From: Flectobacillus roseus | GTDB lineage: Bacteria; Bacteroidota; Bacteroidia; Cytophagales; Spirosomataceae | Length of the DNA: 64,000 nt | Assembly (NCBI RefSeq): GCF_030056665.1 | Contig: NZ_JASHIG010000011.1 | Reading direction: 5' to 3' (one strand) | Part shown: positions 17,642 through 26,480 of the stretch, piece after piece | How positions within the stretch are numbered: the stretch's first letter is position 1 | How the letters are laid out: the number at the start of each line of letters is the position of its first letter | The notes under the pieces: model-generated | Databases searched by the model: none | The model's input: only the letters and a program-made list of their open reading frames with translations | Told to the model about the DNA's origin: nothing | Translations under genes and position numbers: made by a program

Positions 17642-18391
17642 ATGCTTAAAGAAGAACGTCAACAACTAATTCTAGAAAAGTTAGGAACTGACAAGAAAGT
17701 AACATTGGTAGAGCTGGGGCAGTTATTAAATGTCTCGTATGATAGTGTAAGGAGAGATGTTATAGAGCTAGAAGACCGAGGACTTTTGAAAAAAGTACAT
17801 GGGGGAGCTATTGCCAACTCATACTTATCAATGAAGGCAAGTCGTGGCTTGGGTATTGCTAACAATGAATTTAATATCATTACCAAAAAGGCTCAAAAAC
17901 TGATAGAAAATCATTCTATCGTATTGATGGACGGAGGGACAACCAATTTTTATATTGCCGAACAACTCCCTAAAAGCCTGGAAATTACAGTTGTAACTAA
18001 CAATCCTCATTTAGCAACGGCATTGGCTGAGCACCCCAAAATTGAAGTGATCTTACTTGGTGGCTCATTTTATAAACGGTACCAAATAACTCTGGGAAGT
18101 AAAACCATGCAGGATTTGGAGCATATCAATGCCGATCTATACTTCATGGGCATCAACAGTATCCATCCACAAAAAGGATTAGCTATCAGACAATATGAGG
18201 AATCTCTACTCAAACAAAAGATGATGAGCGTTGCTAAAAAAACAGTAAGCTGTGTGATTGAGGAGAAAATGAACCGTGTAGAAAACTATAAAGTATGTGA
18301 TGTAGACGATTTGGATTATCTGGTAACAAGCCTTAATCCAAATGAAAAAATACTACAACCTTTCAAGGGAAAATCAGTAGAAATACTATAG
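17642..18391 (+). CDS. DeoR family transcriptional regulator
   Basis: A 249-residue sugar-type repressor. The N-terminal winged helix-turn-helix is recognised by the family pattern ERxQxILExL, then LxELxxLLNVSYDSVRRDVIELEDRGLLKKVHGGA (residues about 4-57). The C-terminal DeoRC sensor domain has DGGTTNFYIAE, VVTNN and LLGGSFYKRYQ, which in relatives bind a sugar phosphate. No metabolic operon is attached, so the effector is unknown; the TTGCA-rich sites on both sides suggest autoregulation. Confidence 0.93.
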   Translation: MLKEERQQLILEKLGTDKKVTLVELGQLLNVSYDSVRRDVIELEDRGLLKKVHGGAIANSYLSMKASRGLGIANNEFNIITKKAQKLIENHSIVLMDGGTTNFYIAEQLPKSLEITVVTNNPHLATALAEHPKIEVILLGGSFYKRYQITLGSKTMQDLEHINADLYFMGINSIHPQKGLAIRQYEESLLKQKMMSVAKKTVSCVIEEKMNRVENYKVCDVDDLDYLVTSLNPNEKILQPFKGKSVEIL

Positions 18392-18392
18392 T

Positions 18393-18417
18393 TTGCATGA
18401 GATTGCAAATACTTGCA
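18393..18417. promoter_or_regulatory. Three TTGCA motifs at exact 10-bp spacing
   Basis: TTGCA occurs at 18393, 18403 and 18413, exactly 10 bases apart, starting two bases after the DeoR-type stop and ending just before its terminator. It mirrors the TTGCAA triple upstream of the gene. Confidence 0.45.
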
Positions 18418-18420
18418 TAA

Positions 18421-18450
18421 AAAAAAGGTGTTATTGCTAACACCTTTTTT
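18421..18450 (+). terminator. Terminator of the DeoR-type gene
   Basis: A perfect 13-bp stem (18421-18433 with 18438-18450), a four-base loop and a T-run. The A-run on the other side lets it also serve the convergent DUF3592 gene. Confidence 0.9.
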
Positions 18451-18469
18451 TATTTTATGGAGACCTTAA

Positions 18470-18964
18470 TTACTTAAGAGCAATTGGCATTTGTGCATGT
18501 GCTGTTAGAATTGCGCTTGCAACTAATAACAAAGCACCAAGAACAAAGAATAAACCAGGTTTTGTGCCAGGAATACTCGAAGTTCCCAACGTAGAATCGT
18601 ATGGGTTTTCAGGATTAAAGCGAACCTCAACTTTTTCACCCACTTGACTGATTCTTGGCATTCCAGTCTCAGATTCAATTTTGAAAGTTCTTCCTTTGAA
18701 GCTAAAAGACACAACAGGAAAATAAATCGGCGACTGACCCATTTTGTCACTACGCTCGTAACGCTTACTTACCTCTACAATTTCACCTTCCGTAATTTGT
18801 GAATGCTCCAACCATGATTGACGCTTTCTAGAAATTACTAAACCTAATACTATCAGTGCAACAGAAACTACCATAAATATAACCATTACCACTGGAGGTA
18901 CACCAGTGAATGGCTGAGTCGGACGACCCGAGATTAACAAAATCGAAGCAAACACGCTTTCCAT
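18470..18964 (-). CDS. DUF3592 membrane protein
   Basis: A 164-residue protein with two membrane segments (about residues 24-44 and 138-158) and a soluble domain between them. The middle part, with EGEIVEVSKRYE, the YFPVVSFSFKGRTFKIES strand pattern and a GEKVEVRFNPENP turn, is the typical DUF3592 arrangement. The function is unknown; relatives are found across bacteria in varied contexts. It converges on the DeoR-type gene. Confidence 0.82.
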   Translation of the reverse strand: MESVFASILLISGRPTQPFTGVPPVVMVIFMVVSVALIVLGLVISRKRQSWLEHSQITEGEIVEVSKRYERSDKMGQSPIYFPVVSFSFKGRTFKIESETGMPRISQVGEKVEVRFNPENPYDSTLGTSSIPGTKPGLFFVLGALLLVASAILTAHAQMPIALK

Positions 18965-19483
18965 ACTCTTCTATGATTTTTAGTGATTATCTAAACCATT
19001 GGTTACTTAGACCATTTTATAATTCAAATATCCAACTAAAGTATCAGAAAATCAAGCAGTTAAAACTCCTCCACAAAATTCCAACATCTTCTAAAATAAC
19101 CCACAAAGCCTTAAATTTTATCTTTTTTCAAAGGATTTATAGAATTTCATAACCTATTTTTTTAGAAATGAATATTTTTTTGAAAAAATACATTGATTTT
19201 GCACCCATAGTTGCCTTAAAAAATATTTTTTGATTTATGGTAATTATTTATTGCACTTTTTGTAGTTAAATACTTCATAAATCAACCATTCGAAGAGTCA
19301 AAATACAATTTGATAATGATAGAGGATTCATATTTACCCTGTTTTTGTTAAAAAAGTATATTTTTCAATAAAATAGGGTTATAAAAATAGCATTATCGCT
19401 CAAATACATAAAAAAACTTTTTTTTTACAACTAAGTAAAATCAGTTTTTTAGCAAATCTCAAATATGAGTATTTATTACTAGA
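18965..19483. other. AT-rich intergenic region, nothing recognised
   Basis: About 520 bases of very AT-rich sequence with many A- and T-runs between two minus-strand genes. I see no ORF with a plausible product, no strong hairpin and no consensus promoter. It presumably holds the DUF3592 promoter and the corA 3' end. Confidence 0.4.
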
Positions 19484-20560
19484 CTACAGCCAACCTTTTC
19501 GTTTAAACCCAATCAACATTAAAATCACCATGACAATCATGACGATCCAAACAACAGGGTAACTGTATTTCCAGTGCAATTCGGGCATATTATCAAAGTT
19601 CATCCCATAAATCCCAGCCACAAATGTCAGAGGCATAAAAATGACCGAAATGACCGTGAGCACCTTCATAATATTGTTCATTTTATTGCTCACTTGCGAA
19701 AGATACAAATCCATTAGGGAGGCAATCAAATCACGATGTGAATCAATATTTTCAATCAATTGTGAAGTATGATCAAGTACATCTCTAAAATAAAGCGAAG
19801 TATAATGCGTAATACTTGGGTAGTCCTCACGTAGAACAGTTGCTATCATTTCTCGCAAAGGATAAATAGATTTTCGCAATGCCATTTCTTCCCGTTTCAA
19901 ACCATATAATTCTCGCATTGCGATCGGTTTGGCATCTTGAATAATATCCTCCTCCAAACGCTCTATCTCATCAGAAAGGCAGTCTAAACACATAAAATAG
20001 TTATCTACGACTAGGTCTATTAGGCAATATATCAAGTAGTCGACTCCATTCTTACGAGTTTTACCTGCCGATGCCACAATTCGATTTTGAACAGGTAGAA
20101 AAATATCGGTGGTACGTTCCTCCTGAAATGAAAGGACACAATTATCAATCAGAACTAAACTCAAATGCTCGCTTTCAATTTCTCGTGTAGAAGCATTATA
20201 ATTGAGCATTTTGAAGGTAAAAAAGAGTTGATTTCCTTCGTAAGACTCAAATTTTGGTTTTTGCTCAGTATTCATGATATCCTCCAAAATAAGCGGATGC
20301 AAATTGAATATTTCACCAATTGTTGCAATCACTTGTGGTTCGTGAATACCGTCGATATTAAACCAATGCCTTTTATTTTTACTTAATTCTAGCTGATTCA
20401 AATCCGAAAAGTGTGGAATTTGACATACTTTATATTCTTCATTGTTATATTCTACCCAAGTGATTTTGGTAGCATAATTTACGTCCGCTCCTACATAGGT
20501 AAGTGTACCAGGTGAAGTGCCTAATGTTGTTTGAGAGTTATTTCTTTTACGTTTGGACAT
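19484..20560 (-). CDS. corA: CorA-type magnesium/cobalt transporter
   Basis: An inner-membrane divalent cation channel. The large N-terminal cytoplasmic domain ends in a long charged helix (residues about 180-290), followed by two C-terminal membrane segments. The signature GMN is at residues 319-321 in YGMNFDNMPEL, the selectivity loop, and the protein ends in the basic KRKGWL tail. At 358 residues the length is normal. It is monocistronic. Cation preference cannot be read from the sequence. Confidence 0.95.
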   Translation of the reverse strand: MSKRKRNNSQTTLGTSPGTLTYVGADVNYATKITWVEYNNEEYKVCQIPHFSDLNQLELSKNKRHWFNIDGIHEPQVIATIGEIFNLHPLILEDIMNTEQKPKFESYEGNQLFFTFKMLNYNASTREIESEHLSLVLIDNCVLSFQEERTTDIFLPVQNRIVASAGKTRKNGVDYLIYCLIDLVVDNYFMCLDCLSDEIERLEEDIIQDAKPIAMRELYGLKREEMALRKSIYPLREMIATVLREDYPSITHYTSLYFRDVLDHTSQLIENIDSHRDLIASLMDLYLSQVSNKMNNIMKVLTVISVIFMPLTFVAGIYGMNFDNMPELHWKYSYPVVWIVMIVMVILMLIGFKRKGWL

Positions 20561-20723
20561 ACCGACATTATTGAATTATGAGCATGAAACCTTCAATACA
20601 AAACCTTATCTTTCAACAATTTAATTACTCAAACCCACTTTTCTGTTACGCTTATTGGTGGGTATTTATCAAAAGAGTTATAACAATTTTAGGTTTGATA
20701 AATCTATTTGTGCTAAGTTGAGA

Positions 20724-20731
20724 TAGTTTTG
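20724..20731 (+). promoter_or_regulatory. Possible -7 element of the epimerase gene
   Basis: TAGTTTTG fits TAnnTTTG, 75 bases before the chosen ATG. A second near-match (GATATTTG) lies at 20755-20762; if that one is used, the ATG at 20773 would be almost leaderless, which supports 20806 as the start. Confidence 0.35.
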
Positions 20732-20805
20732 TGGCTATCAAATAATAGTTTTTAGATATTTGTCAAAGATAAATGTTTAATCGAAAATCAAAACAAAACC
20801 ATAAG

Positions 20806-21207
20806 ATGCAACACGTAGAACATATTGGTATTGCAGTGAAGAGCCTGACTGAATCCAATAGCTTATTTAGTAAATTACTGGGCGTACAACCCTATAAACA
20901 AGAGGGGGTGGAATCGGAGGGCGTTTTAACTTCTTTTTTCCAGACAGGACAAACAAAAATTGAGCTTTTAGAAGCAACGAATCCAGATAGTCCTATAGCA
21001 AAATTCATTGAGAAAAAAGGCGAAGGCATACACCATATTGCCTTTGAAGTCGAGGACATTGAAGCCGAAATGACGAGATTAAAATCAGAAGGTTTTATAT
21101 TATTGAACGAGGTGCCTAAAAAAGGTGCTGATAACAAATTGGTATGTTTTTTACATCCAAAATCAACAAATTCAGTATTGGTGGAACTGTGCCAAACTAT
21201 TAAATAA
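20806..21207 (+). CDS. mce: Methylmalonyl-CoA epimerase
   Basis: Interconverts (R)- and (S)-methylmalonyl-CoA in propionate/succinate metabolism. The 133-residue form from 20806 starts MQHVEHIGIAV, the canonical beginning of the vicinal-oxygen-chelate fold; the longer frame from 20773 adds 11 polar residues with no counterpart in the family. Metal ligands fit His6, His77 (in GIHHIAFEV) and Glu127 (in LVELC). The mutase genes are not in the window. It ends in a terminator shared with the convergent LiaF-like gene. Confidence 0.93.
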   Translation: MQHVEHIGIAVKSLTESNSLFSKLLGVQPYKQEGVESEGVLTSFFQTGQTKIELLEATNPDSPIAKFIEKKGEGIHHIAFEVEDIEAEMTRLKSEGFILLNEVPKKGADNKLVCFLHPKSTNSVLVELCQTIK

Positions 21208-21226
21208 AGGGTAATATTCATAAAGT

Positions 21227-21263
21227 AAAAAGGAGCTCTTCAAATCCATGAGAGCTCCTTTTT
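21227..21263. terminator. Bidirectional terminator
   Basis: A 13-bp perfect stem (AAAAAGGAGCTCT and its complement, 21227-21239 and 21251-21263) between the convergent epimerase and LiaF-like genes. Confidence 0.88.
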
Positions 21264-21294
21264 ATTGTTATCAAAAATCTGGTATCAGCAATTC

Positions 21295-22302
21295 TTAGTA
21301 TCTTTTCACTTTCAAATCTTGCAATCCACCTTCAAAATTGATTAAGATTTTTTTGCTTGATTTGTCATAATTTGGAGATTCCCAATAGTCACCTCTCTTA
21401 GTGAAACCATCAAAGTTTTTCGAATTTAATCCGCCATCTACTTTGATTCGACAACCCACACTTTGTGGAACCTCAAACTCAATTGAAGTAAGTCCTGACT
21501 CTACGTTAACAATCATATTATCTGACAATTCACCCAATTTGATATCTGTTTTGGTTACCCCTGTTTTGATATCCAATTGTTTGATACGGTATGATGAAAA
21601 ATCGAAATCTGCTTTTCCAGCACCGAATTCAAATTTCATGTTCCAAAGCACATTAGGGTTGAATTTCAAATCAACTTTATTATGACGGTCACTGTCAAAA
21701 TTGATACCTTCTTTTTTTCCAGAAAGTTTGAATTTTACGTTCGGGTTATCGCCATCTCCAGTTTTTCCTAAAGAGATTTTCCCAAAATCAAGATCGGCAT
21801 CTGCTTCTACTAACTCAGAAGTCCCGCCGTCGATAATAAACTCTGCTGCTCCACCATTCAATTCAAAATTAGCAGTTTTGATAGATGAGCTCATTGGTTC
21901 GGTGATATGTTGCTTGCCACCAGCGCCAAAAGATTTTTCATCATCGTTATTATCATCTCTATTGTTATCTTCACTCTGGTCCTTATCGTCGTTGTTATCA
22001 TTGTCATCATCAAATCTTAAATGGAAATTTTTATCTCCATCAAACACTTCTGACTTTACATCATCAACACAACTCTTGACCAATACCAATGGAATAAAAA
22101 TAGCCATCATGATAATAGAAATTACGGTGGCTGAGCGGCTGGTTTTGCCCACGAAGGCCATCAAGCCCATGTAGATCAATAGCAATGGCCACATTCGAGC
22201 GATATCATGCCAGTGGATATGAAACCACCCATATTCTTTTCCGAGGAAGAGGATACCTAATATAATTAGAAAACCTCCTGCAAATATATTTTTAGAGTTC
22301 AT
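21295..22302 (-). CDS. LiaF-like envelope protein with acidic linker
   Basis: The N-terminal 90 residues hold four hydrophobic segments in pairs (GGFLIILGILFLG, then MWPLLLIYMGLMAFVG), the DUF5668/LiaI-LiaF-like membrane part. An Asp/Asn-rich linker (roughly residues 95-125, almost only D, N, E, K) follows, then a beta-rich domain with repeated glycines ending GGLQDLKVKRY, like the LiaF/DUF2154 and toast-rack cell-wall stress domains. It follows a PspC gene at 19 bases and is probably co-transcribed. The pair resembles cell-envelope stress modules in which PspC and LiaF control a sensor; no kinase is nearby. Confidence 0.78.
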   Translation of the reverse strand: MNSKNIFAGGFLIILGILFLGKEYGWFHIHWHDIARMWPLLLIYMGLMAFVGKTSRSATVISIIMMAIFIPLVLVKSCVDDVKSEVFDGDKNFHLRFDDDNDNNDDKDQSEDNNRDDNNDDEKSFGAGGKQHITEPMSSSIKTANFELNGGAAEFIIDGGTSELVEADADLDFGKISLGKTGDGDNPNVKFKLSGKKEGINFDSDRHNKVDLKFNPNVLWNMKFEFGAGKADFDFSSYRIKQLDIKTGVTKTDIKLGELSDNMIVNVESGLTSIEFEVPQSVGCRIKVDGGLNSKNFDGFTKRGDYWESPNYDKSSKKILINFEGGLQDLKVKRY

Positions 22303-22321
22303 GGCTTAAAGGTTTTGAATA

Positions 22322-22753
22322 TTAGAATTGACCGTAATTATCATTATTGCCATTTGACTTTCTATCCTTGAAAATGATGTAACCACCTACACCAATAAGT
22401 ACTAAAGGCCATAATTTATGCATATCAAAGCTTGGGATCCATTCATCTAAGAAGAAAACTAAGCCTAGGCCGATAAGTACGGCACCCCAAATTTTATTTG
22501 ATTCTTTTTTCATATCAGGTTTATTAAAATTGAAAGCAGTGGCATCGTTTACAGTGGTGTCCCAAGTATTTTTAACTGGTAAGGCTATCCAAAGGATGAT
22601 ATACATCCAAAAGAAAAAGCCGTGTGACAATACTGTTCCGAAGAAAAATATTAATTGAATAATAACAGTTTCTATTCCGAATCTTTCTGAGAGTCCTGCA
22701 CAAACACCCCCCAAAGTAGCTTTTGAAGGATTGCGATAAAGTCTTTCGTTCAT
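22322..22753 (-). CDS. PspC domain protein
   Basis: A 143-residue membrane protein. Residues 1-60 are a PspC domain: LYRNPSKATLGGVCAGLSERFG, then a membrane helix with WMYIILWIALP. After a short linker a second hydrophobic pair (WGAVLIGLGLVFFLDEW and LWPLVLIGVGGYIIF) resembles the membrane part of the following LiaF-like protein. It is probably part of an envelope-stress response. It is first of a two-gene unit. Confidence 0.88.
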   Translation of the reverse strand: MNERLYRNPSKATLGGVCAGLSERFGIETVIIQLIFFFGTVLSHGFFFWMYIILWIALPVKNTWDTTVNDATAFNFNKPDMKKESNKIWGAVLIGLGLVFFLDEWIPSFDMHKLWPLVLIGVGGYIIFKDRKSNGNNDNYGQF

Positions 22754-22955
22754 GGTAGTAAGTATTAATTGTTACGAGGTTTGATGCTAGTTTCAAATCA
22801 AAGGTTACAGCCTAATTTAGTTAATTATTGGGATAATGTTGCTGTTTTGCCTTGTTTGATGTTCGAAAGTTATGTGGAGCTACAGAATTCTCAAGACGAA
22901 AATAAACGGACGGCAGTTTTTGACGGCTAAATGGAGTTTTTGGACGGGTAACAAA

Positions 22956-22994
22956 AAAAACTCCTAATCAAGTATGTCTTGATTAGGAGTTTTT
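22956..22994. terminator. Strong terminator
   Basis: A perfect 17-bp stem (22956-22972 with 22978-22994), a five-base loop, and A- and T-runs on both sides. It serves the minus-strand coiled-coil gene that ends at 23004. Confidence 0.9.
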
Positions 22995-23003
22995 CACATT
23001 GAC

Positions 23004-23678
23004 TTATTTTGGCAATTTTGTTCTTGCCTCTTCTAATTTCTTCTGCTGATTGGCCAGTTCTTCTTGAATTTTGATTTGATCTTTTTTGTTTTGTTCTACT
23101 TCTGAAAGAAGTTTTTCAAGCGCTACACCATTTTCTTCTATTCTTTTCAAAAGGCGTTCCTTTTCTTTTTTGTTGTCTTCAATAGACTTTACCAGTCTAT
23201 CTCCTGATTTAGCAAACTTCTTTTGCTTTTCAGTGACATCATCCAAGGCTTTTTGTTGAATTCTTACATTTTCTTGTTGAGTAATCAGATCAACAAAGTT
23301 GTTGAGAAACTTTTCAGCTTGTGGGTATTGAGAATGCCCACCATTGATATAAACTTGGTCTTCGAAACCAAAAGAAACAAATATTTTAGTACGCCCCTTA
23401 TCATAAAATACTTTACTGACCACCATTAATGGAAGACTCGATACACTAGGGATATTAGCCCCAGTTATGCGATATACGCCACTTCTGCCGTCCTCTACAC
23501 GCCCGTATTTGGCCAATTCTTGTGCCCAAGATTCTTTTACATATTTTTCATCGACTGATACTGTTGTATATAAGCCTTCTTTATTGGCACGGTCAACTTC
23601 GAGAGTTCCAGTAAAAACCTGGCTAAAGCCAGATTTGCCAATGAACAATAGGATGGATAAGATGAGAAGTTTTTTCAT
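23004..23678 (-). CDS. Secreted protein with C-terminal coiled coil, unknown function
   Basis: A 224-residue protein with a signal peptide ending FSQ. Residues about 20-130 form a soluble domain without a motif I recognise; residues 135-224 are a continuous Lys/Glu-rich heptad pattern, clearly coiled coil, ending in TKLPK. There is no membrane segment after the signal, so it is probably periplasmic. It is monocistronic, between the PspC pair and a methyltransferase gene. Confidence 0.75.
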   Translation of the reverse strand: MKKLLILSILLFIGKSGFSQVFTGTLEVDRANKEGLYTTVSVDEKYVKESWAQELAKYGRVEDGRSGVYRITGANIPSVSSLPLMVVSKVFYDKGRTKIFVSFGFEDQVYINGGHSQYPQAEKFLNNFVDLITQQENVRIQQKALDDVTEKQKKFAKSGDRLVKSIEDNKKEKERLLKRIEENGVALEKLLSEVEQNKKDQIKIQEELANQQKKLEEARTKLPK

Positions 23679-23782
23679 GATTTCGAAAATTTTGATTGTG
23701 TCTTACCAACGAATTTAGCGCTTATTCGGTTTGATTTCAAGCAACTATTTGAGTATTTGGTAGCTATAAGACTTATATCTCT

Positions 23783-24985
23783 TTAAGAAGTCACCTTTTG
23801 ACAAACTATCACGATTTTTTGCCCTTGGGCGTCGGTAGTGGCAAAAAGATAGGTATTCCCCCCTTCTTGAATTTTCAGTTTTTCTCTGATTTGTTTTACT
23901 GTTAAAGGAAAATTTCTGATGGTAATATTGGCTTGATTATTCGAAATAAATGGAGCAATGGCTTTTTTATCAAGTTTACAAACTGCTAGTACTTCAAAAG
24001 AGCGCCCGATAAAATCAGGCTGGAAAACAGCTGAGGTATATAAATGACTGTGCGGAGCAATTTTTTGTAGCCCATAGCGACTACAAGGAAGCTTAAAAGC
24101 ACCTGCTTTTAATAACGCCACATTGGGTTCATACAAATAGCGAGCAGGCTGACCAATACTTGGAGCAGTTTGTGCTTCTTCTTCTTTGTAAAAACTCAAA
24201 GTCTGAGTATCCTGATTTTTATATAGCGCCACGCAAGTTATGACTGGTGCTTCGCTATGGTTTGATTTCAAGTGAAAAAGAACCTCCTTCACTTCGTTAT
24301 CTACCGAAATTACCCATATATGTTTAATGCAATTCAATTCTCGAACCGACTGGTCGAGATCGAGCATAGGAGATGCTTTAATCAGAATATTTTCAGAAAA
24401 TTGAAAAAGTAAGTCTTGGTATTTCACTACATCGGGTTCGCAATCACTCAAGGCAAAAACCTTCCCTCCTGCTTCATCACGACGATGTGGGTCGAGATAT
24501 ATCCAAGAAAAATGTGTTTGAGCAACAGCCTGCGCATTGAGCCATTCAATTGAATTACCGCCCACAAAAGCTATATGTTTTAAGCCCAATTGTTCAAAAT
24601 TATACGCCACTATCTTTTGAAGCTCCTGATTTTGCTCAAAATGAAAAGCTTTCTGAAAACCTTGTGCCAAATAAGCCGTATCCACTCCCATTCCTCCCGT
24701 CAAATCCGCCAAACTTTCTCCTTGAATTAAACTTGCCTTGAATTGAGCCGTCACTTGCGACGAACATTGCTCTACCGAAAGATTTGCAGGAAATATCAAG
24801 TTGGCATTGGCATACCAATCGGGTAATTTATGCTGAGCTTTTTGGCGAGCTTGAATTTGCTGAACCAACTTGGCTATCGGCAAATGCGGATAACGACGCG
24901 CCTGCAACATCAATTTGCTGGGTTCATCGTTGAGATGTTCTTGTATAAACTGGATTTCTTCTGGACTAAATAAAGGAGCCTTCAT
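23783..24985 (-). CDS. THUMP-like domain SAM-dependent methyltransferase (PG_1098 type)
   Basis: A probable RNA methyltransferase. The central Rossmann methyltransferase has the SAM motif LADLTGGMGVDTAYLA, the acidic FEQNQEL strand end, and a catalytic-type WIYLDPHRRD motif similar to the DPPY loop of RNA cap/N2-guanine enzymes. The C-terminal third, with GRSFEVLAV and ANITIRNFPLTVKQIREKL, matches the THUMP-like domain of the Porphyromonas PG_1098 family. The target RNA is unknown. It is downstream of the export operon but separated from it by a terminator. Confidence 0.85.
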   Translation of the reverse strand: MKAPLFSPEEIQFIQEHLNDEPSKLMLQARRYPHLPIAKLVQQIQARQKAQHKLPDWYANANLIFPANLSVEQCSSQVTAQFKASLIQGESLADLTGGMGVDTAYLAQGFQKAFHFEQNQELQKIVAYNFEQLGLKHIAFVGGNSIEWLNAQAVAQTHFSWIYLDPHRRDEAGGKVFALSDCEPDVVKYQDLLFQFSENILIKASPMLDLDQSVRELNCIKHIWVISVDNEVKEVLFHLKSNHSEAPVITCVALYKNQDTQTLSFYKEEEAQTAPSIGQPARYLYEPNVALLKAGAFKLPCSRYGLQKIAPHSHLYTSAVFQPDFIGRSFEVLAVCKLDKKAIAPFISNNQANITIRNFPLTVKQIREKLKIQEGGNTYLFATTDAQGQKIVIVCQKVTS

Positions 24986-25019
24986 ACCACAAAAGTACTA
25001 GAATAAATGCAAGGCAAAA

Positions 25020-25049
25020 AAAGCCCCACAGCTTAAACTGTAGGGCTTT
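25020..25049 (-). terminator. Terminator of the export operon
   Basis: AAAGCCC pairs with GGGCTTT and ACAG with CTGT around a wobble position; on the minus strand a run of seven T follows. It lies just after the TolC-like stop. Confidence 0.82.
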
Positions 25050-25052
25050 GGA

Positions 25053-26480
25053 CTATAACTCACTTAAACCTGAGTAATATGCTAAACTTGCTAGTGCTTT
25101 TTCGTATTTACTTCGCAATGATTCAACCTTAACTTTCATATCAATAAACTTACTTTCACGAGAATTGATAAGGAAAAGTGTACTTTCGCCTATTTCAAAC
25201 TTACGTTGTTCAGCTTTCAGTAAAAGTTCCTGATTGCTGGTTGCTTGTTGTTGAATAGAAAGCTGACGTTCAAGGTTTTTTACATCATTATAAGCCGCAT
25301 AAATATCGTTTACAACCTCTCTTTTTGCTAAGTTGTATTCAAAACCTGTCGACAATTGTTTGATACGTACCTGTTCGAGCTTACCTCTTTCTTTTCGTAA
25401 AAAAATAGGCATTACAAATTCAACACCCATTTTATGATTATCAAAAGAAATACCTCCCTCTGGTCCGTAATTGCTATTGAGGGTTTTGGTAATAAAGTTA
25501 AAATTGAAATTCAATTGCGGTTTCAACAATTCCTTTCTAAGTTTTTCCTCTAATCCCAATTGTTTGATTTTGACATCCAACTTTACAATTTCGGGGTGTT
25601 GTACTTTCGCTTGAGTAATTAGGTTTTGCAAAGTAACCTCATCAAGTTTGCGAGTCGGAATTTTTGGGGGAATTGCGCCCTCAGGTAATTCTAATGGATT
25701 TTCGTTGGCATCCCACAAAAAATTAGAAAGTGCCAAACGAGTGTTTTGCAACTCTACATAAGCTTGCTCCAATGCTACCTGACGGTCTTGCAAGGTAATC
25801 TTTGCCTCCACAGAGTCAATCGCAGCTTGTTCGCCAATGGCAGCACGTTCTTTAGTTGCTATATATCGAGTATTTGCCAAATTCAAACCCTCTTCAATAA
25901 ACTGCAATTGCTGATAGCTAAACCACCATTCCCAATAAGCTTTCGAAGCAGACAAAACGGTTTTGTTAATTAATTTCAATCGTTCTGCTTCAGAAATTGT
26001 CTTAGCCAATTGCGCCTGTTTTAAAGTGGTACGACGTGCATCGATAATCATCCCTTGTCCAATAGGAACAGTGATGCCCGCTACCAGTAATTCGGGAGAT
26101 TCTTCGGGTAAAAGTTTTTTACCTGTACGATTTTCGTATCCTAATTTTAAATCCGTACCTGTCCAAACAGGAACTTTTAGGGCATTTTCCCAACGATTAT
26201 AATACTCGCTTCCACCCAAAGCTTTACGATCGAGCGTAGAGCTAAGTTTGGGGTCAAACTGACCTTTAGCTTGCATAATTTCGGTTTCGGCATCGCGTGG
26301 GTACAAATCCGCTTGCTTGACCATGGGGTGATTTTTGAGCACCAAACTTTTAAAATCCTCAAAACTAAAAGCTGTCTGAGCAGATACTCTGAAGCTTGTA
26401 AAGCTCCAGAGTACAAGAATAAAAAAGAAAGGCTTGACAAGAAAAGCACCCTGATGTGTGTTATTCTGCATCTTTATCAT
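25053..26480 (-). CDS. TolC family outer-membrane efflux protein
   Basis: Outer-membrane channel of the export operon. A signal peptide (ending RVSAQ) is followed by two copies of the TolC helical/strand repeat, with typical long coiled segments rich in Q, L, K and E (residues about 160-250 and 360-465). Its ATG overlaps the HlyD stop by four bases (ATGA), so translation is probably coupled. It is the last gene of the ABC-HlyD-TolC unit and would form the channel through which the inner-membrane parts export a substrate. Confidence 0.9.
   Translation of the reverse strand: MIKMQNNTHQGAFLVKPFFFILVLWSFTSFRVSAQTAFSFEDFKSLVLKNHPMVKQADLYPRDAETEIMQAKGQFDPKLSSTLDRKALGGSEYYNRWENALKVPVWTGTDLKLGYENRTGKKLLPEESPELLVAGITVPIGQGMIIDARRTTLKQAQLAKTISEAERLKLINKTVLSASKAYWEWWFSYQQLQFIEEGLNLANTRYIATKERAAIGEQAAIDSVEAKITLQDRQVALEQAYVELQNTRLALSNFLWDANENPLELPEGAIPPKIPTRKLDEVTLQNLITQAKVQHPEIVKLDVKIKQLGLEEKLRKELLKPQLNFNFNFITKTLNSNYGPEGGISFDNHKMGVEFVMPIFLRKERGKLEQVRIKQLSTGFEYNLAKREVVNDIYAAYNDVKNLERQLSIQQQATSNQELLLKAEQRKFEIGESTLFLINSRESKFIDMKVKVESLRSKYEKALASLAYYSGLSEL

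Noticed and set aside
18965..19483. Coding or RNA gene in the AT-rich gap
   Set aside because: The frames are short, low-complexity and without start context; the T- and A-runs explain the open stretches.
21701..22174. Ser/Leu-rich 157-residue frame on the plus strand
   Set aside because: It is the complement of the Asp/Asn-rich linker and beta domain of the LiaF-like gene; the serine and leucine runs are a mirror of GAT/AAC-type codons.
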